Shown one piece after another: positions 47,985-58,851 of a stretch of DNA of 64,000 nucleotides; within the stretch, counting starts at the first letter, position 1, and each line of letters begins with the position of its first letter. The DNA lies in contig LUCM01000658.1 of the NCBI GenBank assembly GCA_008360955.1, positions 93,652 to 157,651 on the forward strand, written 5' to 3'. The DNA comes from Fasciolopsis buskii (Eukaryota; Platyhelminthes; Trematoda; Plagiorchiida; Fasciolidae). Position numbers and translations under genes: made by a program. The notes below the pieces were generated by a model. It searched no databases, had not been told where the DNA came from, and was given only the letters and a program-made list of their open reading frames with translations.

Positions 47985-48385
47985 GACTGTACTCGTGATA
48001 TCGCGTTCATTCCTAGGCTCCATACAAACAAGTGAGTACAGTATGCTGGGAATAGGCACAAAACCTGCCATCGAAACGTTGGTAGACAAAGTGAAAAGTG
48101 TCTTGATGAATGTATCCGCAACTTTGGGATTTTCCCTTGGGAAGGCCGACGCACGCGCGGCGATCCAATTGGGACGGTGAAAACAGTGAATGATGTTTCA
48201 GGTATGAAACTTGAGAAAATTTGCATTCTTTCATTAGACAGGGGTACCAGGATGCAATTCAATCACATCAGGCTCCGAATGAAGACAGGGTTCTTCATCA
48301 ATAATCTGGTTCAACAATGCAGTCGACTGACCAAGTATACTTCGGTTAGTGACAACCTCGGGCGTGCTTGGTGGCGGTAAACCTA
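47985..48385 (+). pseudogene. Possible LINE C-terminal relic
   Basis: Plus-strand frames read LGFSLGKADARAAIQLGR (to 48,180) and then LEKICILSLDRGTRMQFNHI followed by MKTGFFINNLVQQCSRL (48,200-48,340). The spacing of RG-RMQ, R and FF---LV--CSRL recalls the RGH--KL---R-----FF--RV---WN-LP block near the end of CR1-type LINE proteins. Each similarity is weak; a chance match cannot be excluded. Confidence 0.3.
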
Positions 48386-48927
48386 GGGATGGAATAAGAA
48401 ATGTCAAGCACGAACACTAAGCGTATCTTTTAGATCTTATAATGCACATGAAAAGTATGGGATAATACGGACACTGATTGATAACATCAACCTGGACATC
48501 GGAGTCCAAGATTTTATTCTATGCTCGCTAATCTGGACTAAGTGTGGAACTCGTAATTCTTCGACAAAACAGGGCAGATTTGTTGTTGTCCTATATTTCG
48601 CCGTGAGTGCCACCACTATTCCTTTTGTAAACATGTTCAACTTAGCAACAGTGCATTCAAATCGCCGTATATAGTGTCAGGGAAAAATAGTTACTGTGAT
48701 ATGTTATGGGAAAACACAAAAGCAGGTGAAACAGGCTCTGAAAAAAGCATAGTTGCAAGCAATCCCAGTGGAAATGATATCAATCAAGTCAACAATAGAG
48801 AGCTTAAAAACAGGGGGCGGAGGAAGCATTATCAGATTATAAGGCCTATGAAATTGGATGCTGGATTGGGTCCCAAATGTTGAGCGCATACGGCGATTTT
48901 AATACATCAAAAAATAAATGCATTTCG
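48386..48927. other. No recognisable feature; left outer flank of the inverted repeat
   Basis: Unique sequence ending at the outer breakpoint of the inverted repeat. The last eight bases before the breakpoint (TGCATTTC, 48,919-48,926) also occur at the other breakpoint, so the exact junction is uncertain by that much. Confidence 0.5.
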
Positions 48928-50377
48928 AAGGGCACTTTACAAAACCAAACCAATAGCAACTGACAGAGTATTTGCGGGCGAATAAAGATTGATTGTTTTG
49001 AAATTTGGATTCCTAAATAAGCATGCCGAATTAGACATGCAAACTGCGCATGTGAGAGTTAGGCCGTGCTTTCTGTGAGTGCTTGTAGGAGCTTTATATT
49101 TGAGGCAGGATTTATTGTCTCCTAGCTGATTTTAATGGCAAATTGCTGTGTGGAATATTAGTAATTTGGTATTTGTTCGGATCATGCGCACACGGAAGCT
49201 GGTCTTTTGCACTGACACCGTGTGGTATGGACTTAATGTGGGCACTGTCTTTGCATAAATATATAAACCGTCCTCGAAGAATTGCGCAGAGTAGATTCTG
49301 TGGATCGCATACGATATCCATTAGATTGCAACTGTAGCAGGGCGCAATAGGCTGAGCGGCTAGTCCAGGGAATGAAGTCAGGATGGCGTTATGATTTCAG
49401 TAGACCCGGGTGAATAGTGCAAAACAGTCTTGCCAAAGTTCATGTGGCTGAATTGCTTTTATTACAGCCAAACGGAATGTGAATTTGCAAATGGGGAGTG
49501 CTGAAAATCAAAGGTGACAAACAAATGGCCACCTGAAAGGGAACGAGAGATAGACAGCCTGGAATATATCCAGCTGGCAATTGCGGCCAACAGATGAGAC
49601 ACGTGCGAGTGTTTGGACTTATAAAGAGGAGTAGGCAGCTTGGCGATGACGGATGGGGAGCGCGATTTGAAGGGAGTTTGTGGAAGATTGGATGAATGTT
49701 AGGCGAATGAACTGGGTGGTGCCGAGGGTAATCGCCTGTGAAAACTAGGTTGTACCATATTTTGACATACCAAATGAGATTTCAGGGTCGCAGATGAACC
49801 CCGGCAACCATTGACAAAGAAAATGAAGAGATTTATGGAGCCGGATCTCACGATGATGGCTGTCACGACAATGTCAATTGAAGATGGGAGATGAAGGAGT
49901 TACAATGACGGGTTAGTTAGGCCAGTTTTGGTGAGCTAGTGGAAACAGATATAAAGGTGAGAAGTGAGGACTTGGCAGTACGATGTCCCACACAGCTATA
50001 GTAGCTTGTAATATTTTCATCCCCTTAAGCAACAAGCGTCTAAATCTGTTGAACCAATAAAAGAAGCAAAATCGAATGAGAAATAAAGAAATAAAGAAGT
50101 CTGAGATCTCAAGTCGCCCAGGTTATTAAGTATTCTGTAGGCACCGTAAAGATGGTTTGCGCACCCAAACAGCAGCTGCGAAGAATTCTTCTGAAAGGAG
50201 TAACCTGATAATCGTCACTTGAATGCAACTTCAGGAACAGTGAGTAGTGAAAATCGAGATGAGTTTGGAGGAGGTTGGTGGCGGGGGTTGGAAGCTATCG
50301 ACTGGATGCTCAGTGCATCATAATCGAAGTTAGTCAGGACATCCAAACAAATTTCAATGGGAATAATATTAATAATA
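48928..50377. other. Unassigned outer third of the left arm
   Basis: No motif. Mirrored at 60,244-61,747. Frames at 49,112-49,321 (minus) and 49,143-49,337 (plus) overlap antisense and are short. Confidence 0.4.
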
Positions 50378-51226
50378 ATGTATATTTCTCGATTTGCGAG
50401 TCATGCTCAAGGCAAGATCACGTTTTTGCAAGGATGATGCAAAGTAAATGCAAATAATAGAAATCGACAGGGATAAGGGAGGAATGTGCGAGTATACCAG
50501 TGGAAAGCAAAAAGTAGAAGACTGATTTTTCAAGACCAAAATGATTTTCCCGGGACCGTTTGCAGGAAGCGGACTACGAGTCATTTCGTATTTAAGTGCA
50601 CTAAATTTGCTCATTGCTGGCGCACAACATGGATGGAGCTCAACGGCGGATGTCGAGATATGTCCGGAATTCCCAAACGTCAGGAGCCTTACATAATGGG
50701 CGGAAACTTTAAGCTAAAGAGATGACAAGCAGTTGTAATGCGGTGATTGGATGGAAGTGGTGAAAACCAGGCGGAACGTTAGGTAAATTGGATAGGACAC
50801 GTATCTGACAACAAATGGCCAAAAATATGCTGAGAGCGGAGGAAGACTGTCAAGATTGTCTCAAACTATCTGGAGGAAATTTGTAAAGCTTCCCATGTGG
50901 AACTCTCAGAAATAGTGATTATACTTACATACAGATGGCGGTAAGCTGTACTGGGAGGTGCGTCAAATAGGAGTAATTTTGTATAAGAACACTCCTTAAA
51001 TACACTATCTAACAATGTCCTCTATGCTGTCATTTTTGTCGTCGTAACTTTCGATCTTATTCAGCAGTATGAGTGGGGAATGTGAGGTGCGCAAGCCGTT
51101 CTGGAGGCAGTGGTAACCGCGCTGTCATCCAATTGCGAAGATGCGAATTGAGATATCCAATGCGGTAATCGTCTTATTTTTGGTTGACCGAGACAGAACT
51201 CGAGCGGCAGTTCCAGCTTGCAGGTT
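50378..51226 (-). repeat. HT repeat family, left-arm copy b
   Basis: Mirror of 59,395-60,243. On the plus strand it opens with the family terminus: AATAATGTATATTTCTCGATTTGCGAG (given here in part), where CTCG and CGAG can pair, then TCATGCTCAAGGCAAGATCA. Confidence 0.8.
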
Positions 51227-51769
51227 CTTAGCAGAAATGATAGGATAGCAGATTTAGAATCGCCAGCACGGGGACGGAAGCGTTAGCAGCGCGTCTACTC
51301 CGGGTGCGAGATCTGAAACGGAAGAAGGAAGTAGTTTGGCTTGGGTGCCAGCTCGGAGTTATGGTGATTATTGGATCGCGACAACACACCTGCAACATAG
51401 TGCATCTATTCCGTAAAATGCAACTGGAATTGAGCTGAGGTAGCAGTTTTAGGGGTTTTTGAAGGCTTGGGGCTACCAAGAACGAGCTATTCAGCCTTGC
51501 CAAGCGAGTAAAGAGGATAAGATTACATGAAGAGCGAGCGGTACACAGACTGAATGTATTTAAAATCATGGGATGCGATGAGAGCATGGATCCGTGAAGG
51601 AATACGTTGACATTTTCGTCAGCTCACATTGGGAGAAGCTCAGGAGTTCGTTGCTTAAACCACTGGTAAAGAGGGTACATCACTACAAGGGAGGTCAAAG
51701 AGTGCATTAGCGGGGACGTGCGATAAAGTGAGGAAGTAAGAGGTGAAGCCGAATCCCAAATGACAACAC
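51227..51769. other. Unassigned part of left arm
   Basis: Mirror of 58,852-59,394. The 119-codon minus-strand frame (51,228-51,587) has no motif. Confidence 0.4.
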
Positions 51770-52018
51770 CAGTAAAGATTCGATCATGAACCAGAATTCT
51801 AAACCACGTTCGTTGGCCTCGTCCAGTCCAATGTTAGCTCGTGTTAGGTTAGTTAGGAGCGGGACATCCAGTAACTTTGCCAGCTGGGCTTTGAATTGGG
51901 CTAAATTTTGGCACGACCGCAGGGAACTTGGGAGTTTGTCCCACCGTTTAGGGTTAGCAACTGTGAAGAATTTTGCCCTGATAGATAGTCGAGTCAGGGG
52001 TATTCTTAGCGAGTAGTA
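51770..52018 (-). pseudogene. LINE C-terminal relic, left-arm copy
   Basis: Mirror of 58,603-58,851; see that entry for the motif reading. Identical in the stretches compared. Confidence 0.6.
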
Positions 52019-52060
52019 TCTACTACGAAGTGGATGCAGGGGAGTACCAGCGTTGTGTGT

Positions 52061-52666
52061 GACGCTTGTAGTAGAGTGGACACTATTAGTGGATGTCAGG
52101 ATGTGGTCGGAGGCCGTTAACGTGAAGAGCGTTACGTGATAGACAGAAAGGCTAGACTAAGGAGATGAAGATCGATGGGTATATGATAACTAGGTAGAAA
52201 TTATTCATAACCAAGCAGAGAGTCGTATTTAACAACAATAAAGGGCCGATAAAATGCTGAAGAAGGCGGAGGAATACTGCCAAGTCTGGTGAACTGTTTT
52301 GAGGATGAGGTTTTACGATTCGTTTTGCACAGCGAATATGGGACTCCCAAGACTGCTGATTGCATCCATATGCGGCTGGCGGTTAAATGGACTGAGAAGT
52401 GCGATTGAGGAAAAAGTTTGTGTAAGAAGAAAGAACACTTCATAAATCCACTAGTTGTGGCTTTTCTCTATGCCGGCACTTTGTTGTCGCAGTTTTGATC
52501 TTAAACTGGCGTACGGGTGGACGGTTGGAGTGGGTATGCAAGCCATCTTAGCGGCGTTTGTAACTGCTTTTGTCCAATTATGAAGGTACATTGATGTAGA
52601 TGTATCCAAGGCGATCAGCGACGTGGTTGGGATTGAACGAAATAGTACTTGGGAACCAGATCTGGC
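52061..52666 (-). repeat. HT repeat family, left-arm copy a (interrupted)
   Basis: Mirror of 57,955-58,560. It lacks the hairpin end and instead abuts the LINE C-terminal relic. Confidence 0.7.
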
Positions 52667-52681
52667 TAGCGGCTTTCTAGT

Positions 52682-52889
52682 ATGAGTGAAAAGTTAATAA
52701 ATTTGGGAATTGTGGCCGAACACGAATTTGCTCCTCCGGATCGCCCGTTTCACCGAAGCCTGGAGACCCAGCGCGGTCGCCATTTGCGCATTGCTCATGC
52801 ACGCTGCGTTTGCGGGCTCGTATTAAAGTATACTAAACCTACTACTGCTTCCGGCTGCCTTTTGGTTGTACCAGTCCAGTGTCATGGTT
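52682..52889 (+). repeat. GC-rich dispersed fragment at inner end of left arm
   Basis: Related to 6830-7110. It is cut by the inner breakpoint at 52,889, so the open frame starting at 52,682 has one C-terminus here and another in the mirror copy (57,939 down to 57,655). This shows that neither is a true gene end. Confidence 0.6.
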
Positions 52890-53149
52890 GTCAGTGCCGT
52901 TGGTCCTTTTGAATATTTAAATATTTGGAATAATAAATCAGCAAATCCTTCGTTACATGTCTCAGAGAAATGCATAAGTCAGCTATGTTACGGGAGTCAA
53001 GGAAACATTGGTTGCTTCATTGAAGAACGTTTTTGACAAAGAATTTATTAGGCCATATGCCACACCCGTTAAATAAAGACTTTGGATCTCGAGGCACAGA
53101 CTCCAAGGTGTGCTCAATTGTACCAACGTGAAAAATGCAGATCATTTAA
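52890..53149. other. Spacer of inverted repeat, unassigned edge
   Basis: AT-rich, between the inner breakpoint and the decayed Gypsy sequence. The expected integrase domain would lie here or further left but is not present. Confidence 0.4.
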
Positions 53150-53925
53150 TTTTCCTTGGAGAATAAAAGTGTTTTGCCGTAAAGAATTGCCTTGAGGGTA
53201 TCACTGATAAAAGCTGGAGTAGAGGGAGACTTAGGAGCCACACCTAAGTGACCCTACTTGTTATAGAGTCTGGATGGGACGATCAACCCCTATATCAATG
53301 AATTTGGGCAACTGGGAATGTTAGATAAGATGATGATGAGGTTTTTGTCGAATGCGAGATCGGTGCTCGGTGGTGGGGACAAACGAATCTGGTGTATACG
53401 GGCAGGTACAGCAGAGGCGGAGTTATCTACACTAGAGACGTCGATGATCCACAGTGTACTGTAAGGCAATATTTAAGTGGCGGATCTCATGTGGCGAGTA
53501 CCAGTCAACGAATGAACGCAGCGCGTATACCAGCGGTTTGCGACCTATGAACGCCTTGAATGGGCTGCCTTATAACGCATACTTTAAGTGCCCAACAAAT
53601 AGGTGGACGGCGAGCAATGTCATGCCAAAGCTGCTGCATCTAGACTAAACTGGCTGCATCCGCCTGGAAAAGAATGCTAAAGGCTTCCAAGAACCGTTGG
53701 TGTACAGTTGAAGCACAGCTTCGACTGCGGTGTCTGAGGCGTCAGCCATCAGAAATATGGGTGCTGAATGGTCGGGATGTGTAAGCAGCGATATTCTGGT
53801 GACTGTGTCCTTAATGGAAATGAACGCCCGTTTTGCAGTCTCGGGGAACGCAAAGTTACAATCAGCTCCCGTATCAGACCTGTAAAGGGAGTAAATATTT
53901 TTGCGCTATTGTGAATAAACGCCAA
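53150..53925 (-). pseudogene. Ty3/Gypsy RNase H domain relic and linker
   Basis: The minus strand reads FPETAKRAFISI, then LLTHPDHSAPIFLMADASDT, AVEAVLQLYTNGSWKPLAFF and SRRMQPV (about 53,670-53,870). This is the Gypsy RNase H opening with its DAS-T-A-GAVL signature, and DASD carries the catalytic aspartate. After a stop the blocks GRKPLVYALRSFVDWYSPHE and IRHLNIAL appear (about 53,460-53,560), then VDNSA and ARIHQIRLSPPPST (about 53,360-53,430), the linker that normally leads to integrase. Recognisable sequence fades by 53,150 and no integrase zinc-finger or DDE block follows. Stops and frame changes make it inactive. Confidence 0.85.
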
Positions 53926-54700
53926 GTGAATTAATCCGGGCCGACAAATTGCCGTGACTGTCGATAAGAACTAGGTTCATGGTAGCCCCGAATAGCAGTG
54001 ACGTTATCCGGTAACTGAGCCCTGTCTGAAGACGATGCCTTATGCTGTAAGATTGTGACACTGGGATTTCGAAGCTCACATTTTGAGGCTGTAATCGTTA
54101 CACCATGTTTTGCAGTGGCGGTCGAAAAGAGCGTGTTGTCGAGCCGAGTCTTGCTGCTGCAAATGGTTTGCAAATAGGATATCGTCAAGGAACACATACA
54201 TATTCTCTAAACCGCATGTAACCTGGAGCATAATCCTTTGGAAAGTTTTAGCTGCACTGCTGAGCCCGAAAGGCATCCTCACGAACTCGAACGGTCTAAA
54301 AGTTGTTCGCCGCCGTTTGTGACATATCTGTTTCCTATACGAGAATTTTATTGCATGCTCGTACTAAATACGTGCAGCGGAGGACCTTGCAATTGGACAG
54401 CGACAAAGTGCAATACTCTGTAAAAGGAATCGGTTACCTATGGGGAATGGTGACCCACTCTAGTGCTTTGTAGTCCCCACATGGTCACCAGTTGCCGTTG
54501 GACCCAAGTGTTATATGAAGCGGAGAGGCCCAAGGACTGCTAGGATCCGGGATGTTGCCCAGTCACAACATGCGGTAGATTTCGGCCTTAGCTAGGCAGA
54601 ATTTGCCAGGAGCTAGGCGACGAGGCCAAATGAAGGTTGGGGATCTTGTGGTCTCTATGTGGTGGGCCACCTTAGTAATGACGGCAGGAAGTGGATCGGT
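53926..54700 (-). pseudogene. Ty3/Gypsy reverse transcriptase relic
   Basis: The minus strand reads VAHHIETTRSPTFIWPRRLA, PGKFCLAKAEIYRML, PDPSSPWASPLHIT, PCGDYKALEWVTIPHR and IPFTEYC in one region (54,410-54,670). MRMPFGLSSAAKTFQRIM and YVFLDDILFANHLQ follow (54,170-54,282), where FLDD at 54,181-54,192 is the catalytic box. SKCELRNPSVTILQHK and YHEPSSYRQSRQFVG follow in another frame (53,940-54,080). This is the complete order of a Gypsy polymerase. At least five stops or frame changes are visible. It makes cDNA from element RNA in the family; this copy cannot. Frame-by-frame order shows small indels rather than large deletions. Confidence 0.92.
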
Positions 54701-54839
54701 GCGTCGCAGTAGACCCCGATAGTCGCGAAGTAGCTCGTCGCATAGATGCTGGGTTAACGGTTTAGGATGCTGAGGCGCGACATGTTTGATGACGACGTGC
54801 GAGCTAGTCACGGTCAGCGACGTTTGGCGGTCTGCTATT

Positions 54840-55120
54840 TTCCCGTGCCGAGCGTCGACTAGCACGCTGAAATGCTGGAGGAAGTCGATAATAAGATACG
54901 GAACGTCGAAGACGCGGATAACCTGACGAAATGTACTATCCAGGCCTAGATCACAAGTGAGAGAACGGTGTCCTTATTTGCGGATATCGGTGCCGTTCAC
55001 TGCCCGTATCGTCTCCGCTTGTGCGGTGGTAAAATTATTCGTGTCACGAGGGGTCAAACTAACCTCGGCATCTCTATCCAGCAGGGGCGGTCTGTTATTC
55101 GTCAAGTACCTAACGTTAAT
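54840..55120 (-). pseudogene. Ty3/Gypsy aspartic protease relic
   Basis: The minus strand reads NRPPLLDRDAEVSLTPRDTN, TIRAVNGTDI, SLTCDLGLDSTFRQVIRVFD and IIDFLQHFSVLVDARHGKI. In relatives the first block is FLIDTGAEVSVVPP, and the later blocks lead to the G-DFL motif. The catalytic triad DTG has become DRD, so activity is lost. It joins the polymerase through DYRGLLRRTDPLPAV, giving the usual protease-polymerase order. Confidence 0.75.
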
Positions 55121-55780
55121 GAGGCGACAGTTGGTGGATAGCCCTGTGTCTTGTGCCGAGACCGCGAAACAGGTACCTGGATTCCCTGTTTCTTACTTGG
55201 GAGTGTGCACCCGGGGTCACGTAATTTGCCAAACCACCGCTTAGAGTAACCTACCGCGGATAGCAGGAATGGTCGCTTTGGAGAGGGGTCATTGCGCCTG
55301 CCTCGAGGCGGGCTGAACCATGCTCGTTGCCGATTTCTATCGGCTGTTAACCGTTGTAGCGATGTGTCGATCTTTGCCAAAAGAGTGGCTAATTCGCCCT
55401 GTGAAGGTGAGGATGCAGCTCCGGGGGACTAGAAAGTCTTTAATGCTGATAAGCCTGGACTATAGCGCAACTTGATGTCGTTAGCGATTTGGGTGGTCTC
55501 CCAATTGAATACTTACGGAAAGCAATAAGCAAAGAAAGGTGGATGTCGCGTGAGCCGTTAAAGCCCCAGCTCCCTTATCATCGAGTCGTTACCGAACGGT
55601 GAGTTTCGGAGAAACCGCATTTCTCGCAGCAGCTCTGAGGAATTCTGATACCAGAGCTCAACCCCTTGGTGCAACTGTCGAATGCACTGATCTTCAGTAA
55701 GGCAGTCCAAATCACAACCGCCACTTTCGACACGTTGTGCCCAGGCGAAGAAACTAAAACGTCCCTTACCAGAATGGTTG
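55121..55780 (-). pseudogene. Ty3/Gypsy gag-like region, decayed
   Basis: Lies upstream of the protease on the same strand. Readable blocks are FFAWAQRVESGGCDLDCLTE and RQLHQGVELWYQNSSELLRE near 55,630-55,760, then AKIDTSLQRLTADRN and YSKRWFGKLRDPGCTLPS (55,170-55,380). The last may be the remnant of a Y-HRRFG--A--C--PC zinc-knuckle block just before the protease. The capsid assignment rests on position and the knuckle-like block, not on a firm fold signature. Its 5' edge abuts an HT repeat terminus at 55,787. Confidence 0.5.
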
Positions 55781-55786
55781 CAGAAT

Positions 55787-56440
55787 AATGTATATTTCTC
55801 AGTTTTCGAGAGGCGTGCACAAGGATGATGCAGACAAAACTTAAATAACGGAAGTCAAAATGGGTACGGGGATATATACTGCGTTTGATTACTCGGAATG
55901 CGTGACCAGAATCTGCAAAGTAATGCGAAGTGCAGAATTATGCTAGACAAAAGTCTGAACTAGAATAGTGTTCTCCAAGATTATACAGGGTTTTCTGGGA
56001 CTGTTCATGTTCCACAGACTGCGAATCATTTCGAGTTTCAGTGAACTAAGTTTGCATGTTTTGGCGCAACACTTGACAGGAGCTCGATGGCGGATGCCGA
56101 AACATGGCCGGAGGCGCAAACGTCAAGAACGTTCCGTAATGAACAGAAAAGCGAGGCTGAGAAGATAAAGATCGGCATGGGTATGATAGTAGGATGGAAT
56201 TTAGTCAAAACAAAGAGAAACGTCATGCAAGGTGAAGAAGGAAGGTACATTTAACAACAGCATAGGGCAAACAAAGTGCTCAGGAAGGCGGAGTACTATC
56301 AAGTCTACCGAAATATGTGGAGAATGGGATTTTATGAAACTTTTGTGGGAGAATATGGAACTCTCAGAACTGCTCATTGCATTCCTATGCGGCTGACGGC
56401 AAACTTTACTAAGGGGTACAATGAAGGAATCGTCCATGTA
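55787..56440 (-). repeat. HT repeat family, copy 7
   Basis: On the plus strand it opens with ATGTATATTTCTCAGTTTTCGAGAGGC, the family terminus with its hairpin. It continues collinear with the left-arm copy b and copy 4: GCGAATCATTTCGAGTTTCA, GAGCTCGATGGCGGATGCCG, then TTTAACAACAGCATAGGGC. Its hairpin end touches the Gypsy gag-like start. Confidence 0.8.
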
Positions 56441-57731
56441 AGAGGACCTTCGTGGTTTACCTCAGCTCCGACCCAAACGGCATTTGTGATGGTGTTTAGC
56501 GTGGCTTCCCAACAAAATGTAGCTAGTATAGATTCTCTGACATAGAAAAGCAGCCACCATGAAGCTGGGTTTGGCGGCTTGATGTAAAGGATTAAGGGCG
56601 GGAATTGTTGTGGCTTTGTCCGGATTGTGGTTATTAATGCACGACTGAGCAATTATTATGAACCCAAAATTTGACGAGAATGTAAAAGGACGGGTGCATT
56701 GAATTTACCTTAGCATGGAGCATACATTGATTAAAAGTAGTGACCATTCTCCGGAGGAGCTTCTGCTACAGATTGATAACATGATGGGTTGAGCTCGGCC
56801 TCATGTTCGTTGAGAACCTTGGGGGGAATCCTAATTTACCCCTTCAACCAGTTTTTATTATATTTCTGCATCCCATTAGCGACCTGCTTTAGTTGAGAGG
56901 ATGTCGCATCACTTGTGTGCGGAAGCTTCAACCCAGAGCAGTGTGACCGGCAGTAGACAGTAGATGATCCATCAGGCTAGTTGAGCAAGCAATCTAGTGG
57001 CTGGTTAACTTATAGGCCGGGGTAATGTAATCCGTCTTCATGACATTGAGCTTCGCTGGTCGAACAACTTTTCTAGCATTTTTGTTTGACGATGTATTCA
57101 CAGAAACAACGAATTATCTATGGTTTTGAAAAAGGCAAAAAGCTTATAGTTCATTCGAGTGCAATAAGTTCTCTTGAGAGGCAAGTTTAGAGTGTGCGAT
57201 GAAGTACTGACATCAATGAATCTGTGGAGGTTGGAGTATAACTGGGTCGAAGGCCGCCTGCAATTCCGGTGTTAGAACAAATAAGTCCCAATTTGGTTTT
57301 ACGAACTAAATTAAGTGAACGATTCCGATCAGCTCTGAAATATGGCTATGAGCTGGGTGGGGCATCTAATCAAAGGGAGCAATTCAAATGAACAGCTAAC
57401 AAGCAGATGATAACATATAGAAAAATAGCCTCGCAAATGTTACCTCGAGAACACTGCAATTCCGTGTTTGGTCAATTACTTGTTGGGTTCAACCGCCATT
57501 GTAAATACGTTCAAGGAAAGAAAGCAAGTAATTTGGAGCGGAAAAACGTGGGCCAGCATATACCAGGTGCATTGAAATCTCCAGCTGTCTGCTTGGGATG
57601 GGATAGATTAGAAAGGAATTTTTTAAGGCGGCATGTCTTAACGCCGATCTTCCATTAAATTTGCCGGCCATTAAACGGTGTGACCATTTGTGCGTCACAA
57701 AAACTCGGCTCTGTAATATCGATACCATGGG
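56441..57731. other. Spacer of inverted repeat, unassigned
   Basis: About 1.3 kb with short frames (57,407-57,658 plus; 57,489-57,755 minus, the latter crossing the right-arm boundary). No motif. Confidence 0.4.
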
Positions 57732-57939
57732 AACCATGACACTGGACTGGTACAACCAAAAGGCAGCCGGAAGCAGTAGTAGGTTTAGTATACTTTAATA
57801 CGAGCCCGCAAACGCAGCGTGCATGAGCAATGCGCAAATGGCGACCGCGCTGGGTCTCCAGGCTTCGGTGAAACGGGCGATCCGGAGGAGCAAATTCGTG
57901 TTCGGCCACAATTCCCAAATTTATTAACTTTTCACTCAT
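57732..57939 (-). repeat. GC-rich dispersed fragment, right-arm copy
   Basis: Mirror of 52,682-52,889 and related to 6830-7110. Confidence 0.6.
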
Positions 57940-57954
57940 ACTAGAAAGCCGCTA

Positions 57955-58560
57955 GCCAGATCTGGTTCCCAAGTACTATTTCGTTCAATCCCAACCACGT
58001 CGCTGATCGCCTTGGATACATCTACATCAATGTACCTTCATAATTGGACAAAAGCAGTTACAAACGCCGCTAAGATGGCTTGCATACCCACTCCAACCGT
58101 CCACCCGTACGCCAGTTTAAGATCAAAACTGCGACAACAAAGTGCCGGCATAGAGAAAAGCCACAACTAGTGGATTTATGAAGTGTTCTTTCTTCTTACA
58201 CAAACTTTTTCCTCAATCGCACTTCTCAGTCCATTTAACCGCCAGCCGCATATGGATGCAATCAGCAGTCTTGGGAGTCCCATATTCGCTGTGCAAAACG
58301 AATCGTAAAACCTCATCCTCAAAACAGTTCACCAGACTTGGCAGTATTCCTCCGCCTTCTTCAGCATTTTATCGGCCCTTTATTGTTGTTAAATACGACT
58401 CTCTGCTTGGTTATGAATAATTTCTACCTAGTTATCATATACCCATCGATCTTCATCTCCTTAGTCTAGCCTTTCTGTCTATCACGTAACGCTCTTCACG
58501 TTAACGGCCTCCGACCACATCCTGACATCCACTAATAGTGTCCACTCTACTACAAGCGTC
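57955..58560 (+). repeat. HT repeat family, right-arm copy a (interrupted)
   Basis: Collinear with copy b further right in the same arm and with copy 4: ACAAAAGCAGTTAC, CAGTATTCCTCCGCC, CAGCATTTTATCGGCCC, TTCACGTTAACGGCCTCCG. Breaks off near 58,560, where the LINE relic begins. Confidence 0.7.
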
Positions 58561-58602
58561 ACACACAACGCTGGTACTCCCCTGCATCCACTTCGTAGTA
58601 GA

Positions 58603-58851
58603 TACTACTCGCTAAGAATACCCCTGACTCGACTATCTATCAGGGCAAAATTCTTCACAGTTGCTAACCCTAAACGGTGGGACAAACTCCCAAGTTCCCT
58701 GCGGTCGTGCCAAAATTTAGCCCAATTCAAAGCCCAGCTGGCAAAGTTACTGGATGTCCCGCTCCTAACTAACCTAACACGAGCTAACATTGGACTGGAC
58801 GAGGCCAACGAACGTGGTTTAGAATTCTGGTTCATGATCGAATCTTTACTG
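58603..58851 (+). pseudogene. LINE C-terminal relic (non-LTR), right-arm copy
   Basis: An open frame of over 80 codons reads YYSLRIPLTRLSIRAKFFTV, then ANPKRWDKLPSSLRSCQNLA and QFKAQLAKLLD. It matches the terminal block of CR1/Jockey-type LINE proteins (R----R-FF--RV---WN-LP--VV---S---FK--LD). WDKLP, the spacing to FK--L and the preceding FF are all present. No stop interrupts the block, unlike other LINE relics here. The polymerase part is absent; an interrupted HT repeat lies directly upstream. Whether HT sequence is the UTR of this LINE is an open question. Confidence 0.65.

Larger units (their letters stand above)
48928..52889 (+). repeat. Long inverted repeat, left arm (3,962 bp)
   Basis: Reverse complement of 57,732-61,747 (4,016 bp including a 54-bp gap artefact, so 3,962 bp net). 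For positions above 50,204, left plus right coordinate equals 110,621; below 50,160 it equals 110,675. I noticed only two internal single-base differences (49,411 T against C; 50,204 C against T) and did not compare every base. The arm holds, from its inner end: a GC-rich repeat fragment, an HT copy, a LINE C-terminal relic, a second HT copy, and about 1.4 kb of unassigned sequence. Confidence 0.93.

Noticed and set aside
52682..52912. Conserved small gene because its translation occurs twice (52.7 and 57.9 kb)
   Set aside because: The two copies are the two arms of the inverted repeat, and the translations differ in their ends because the breakpoint cuts the frame.
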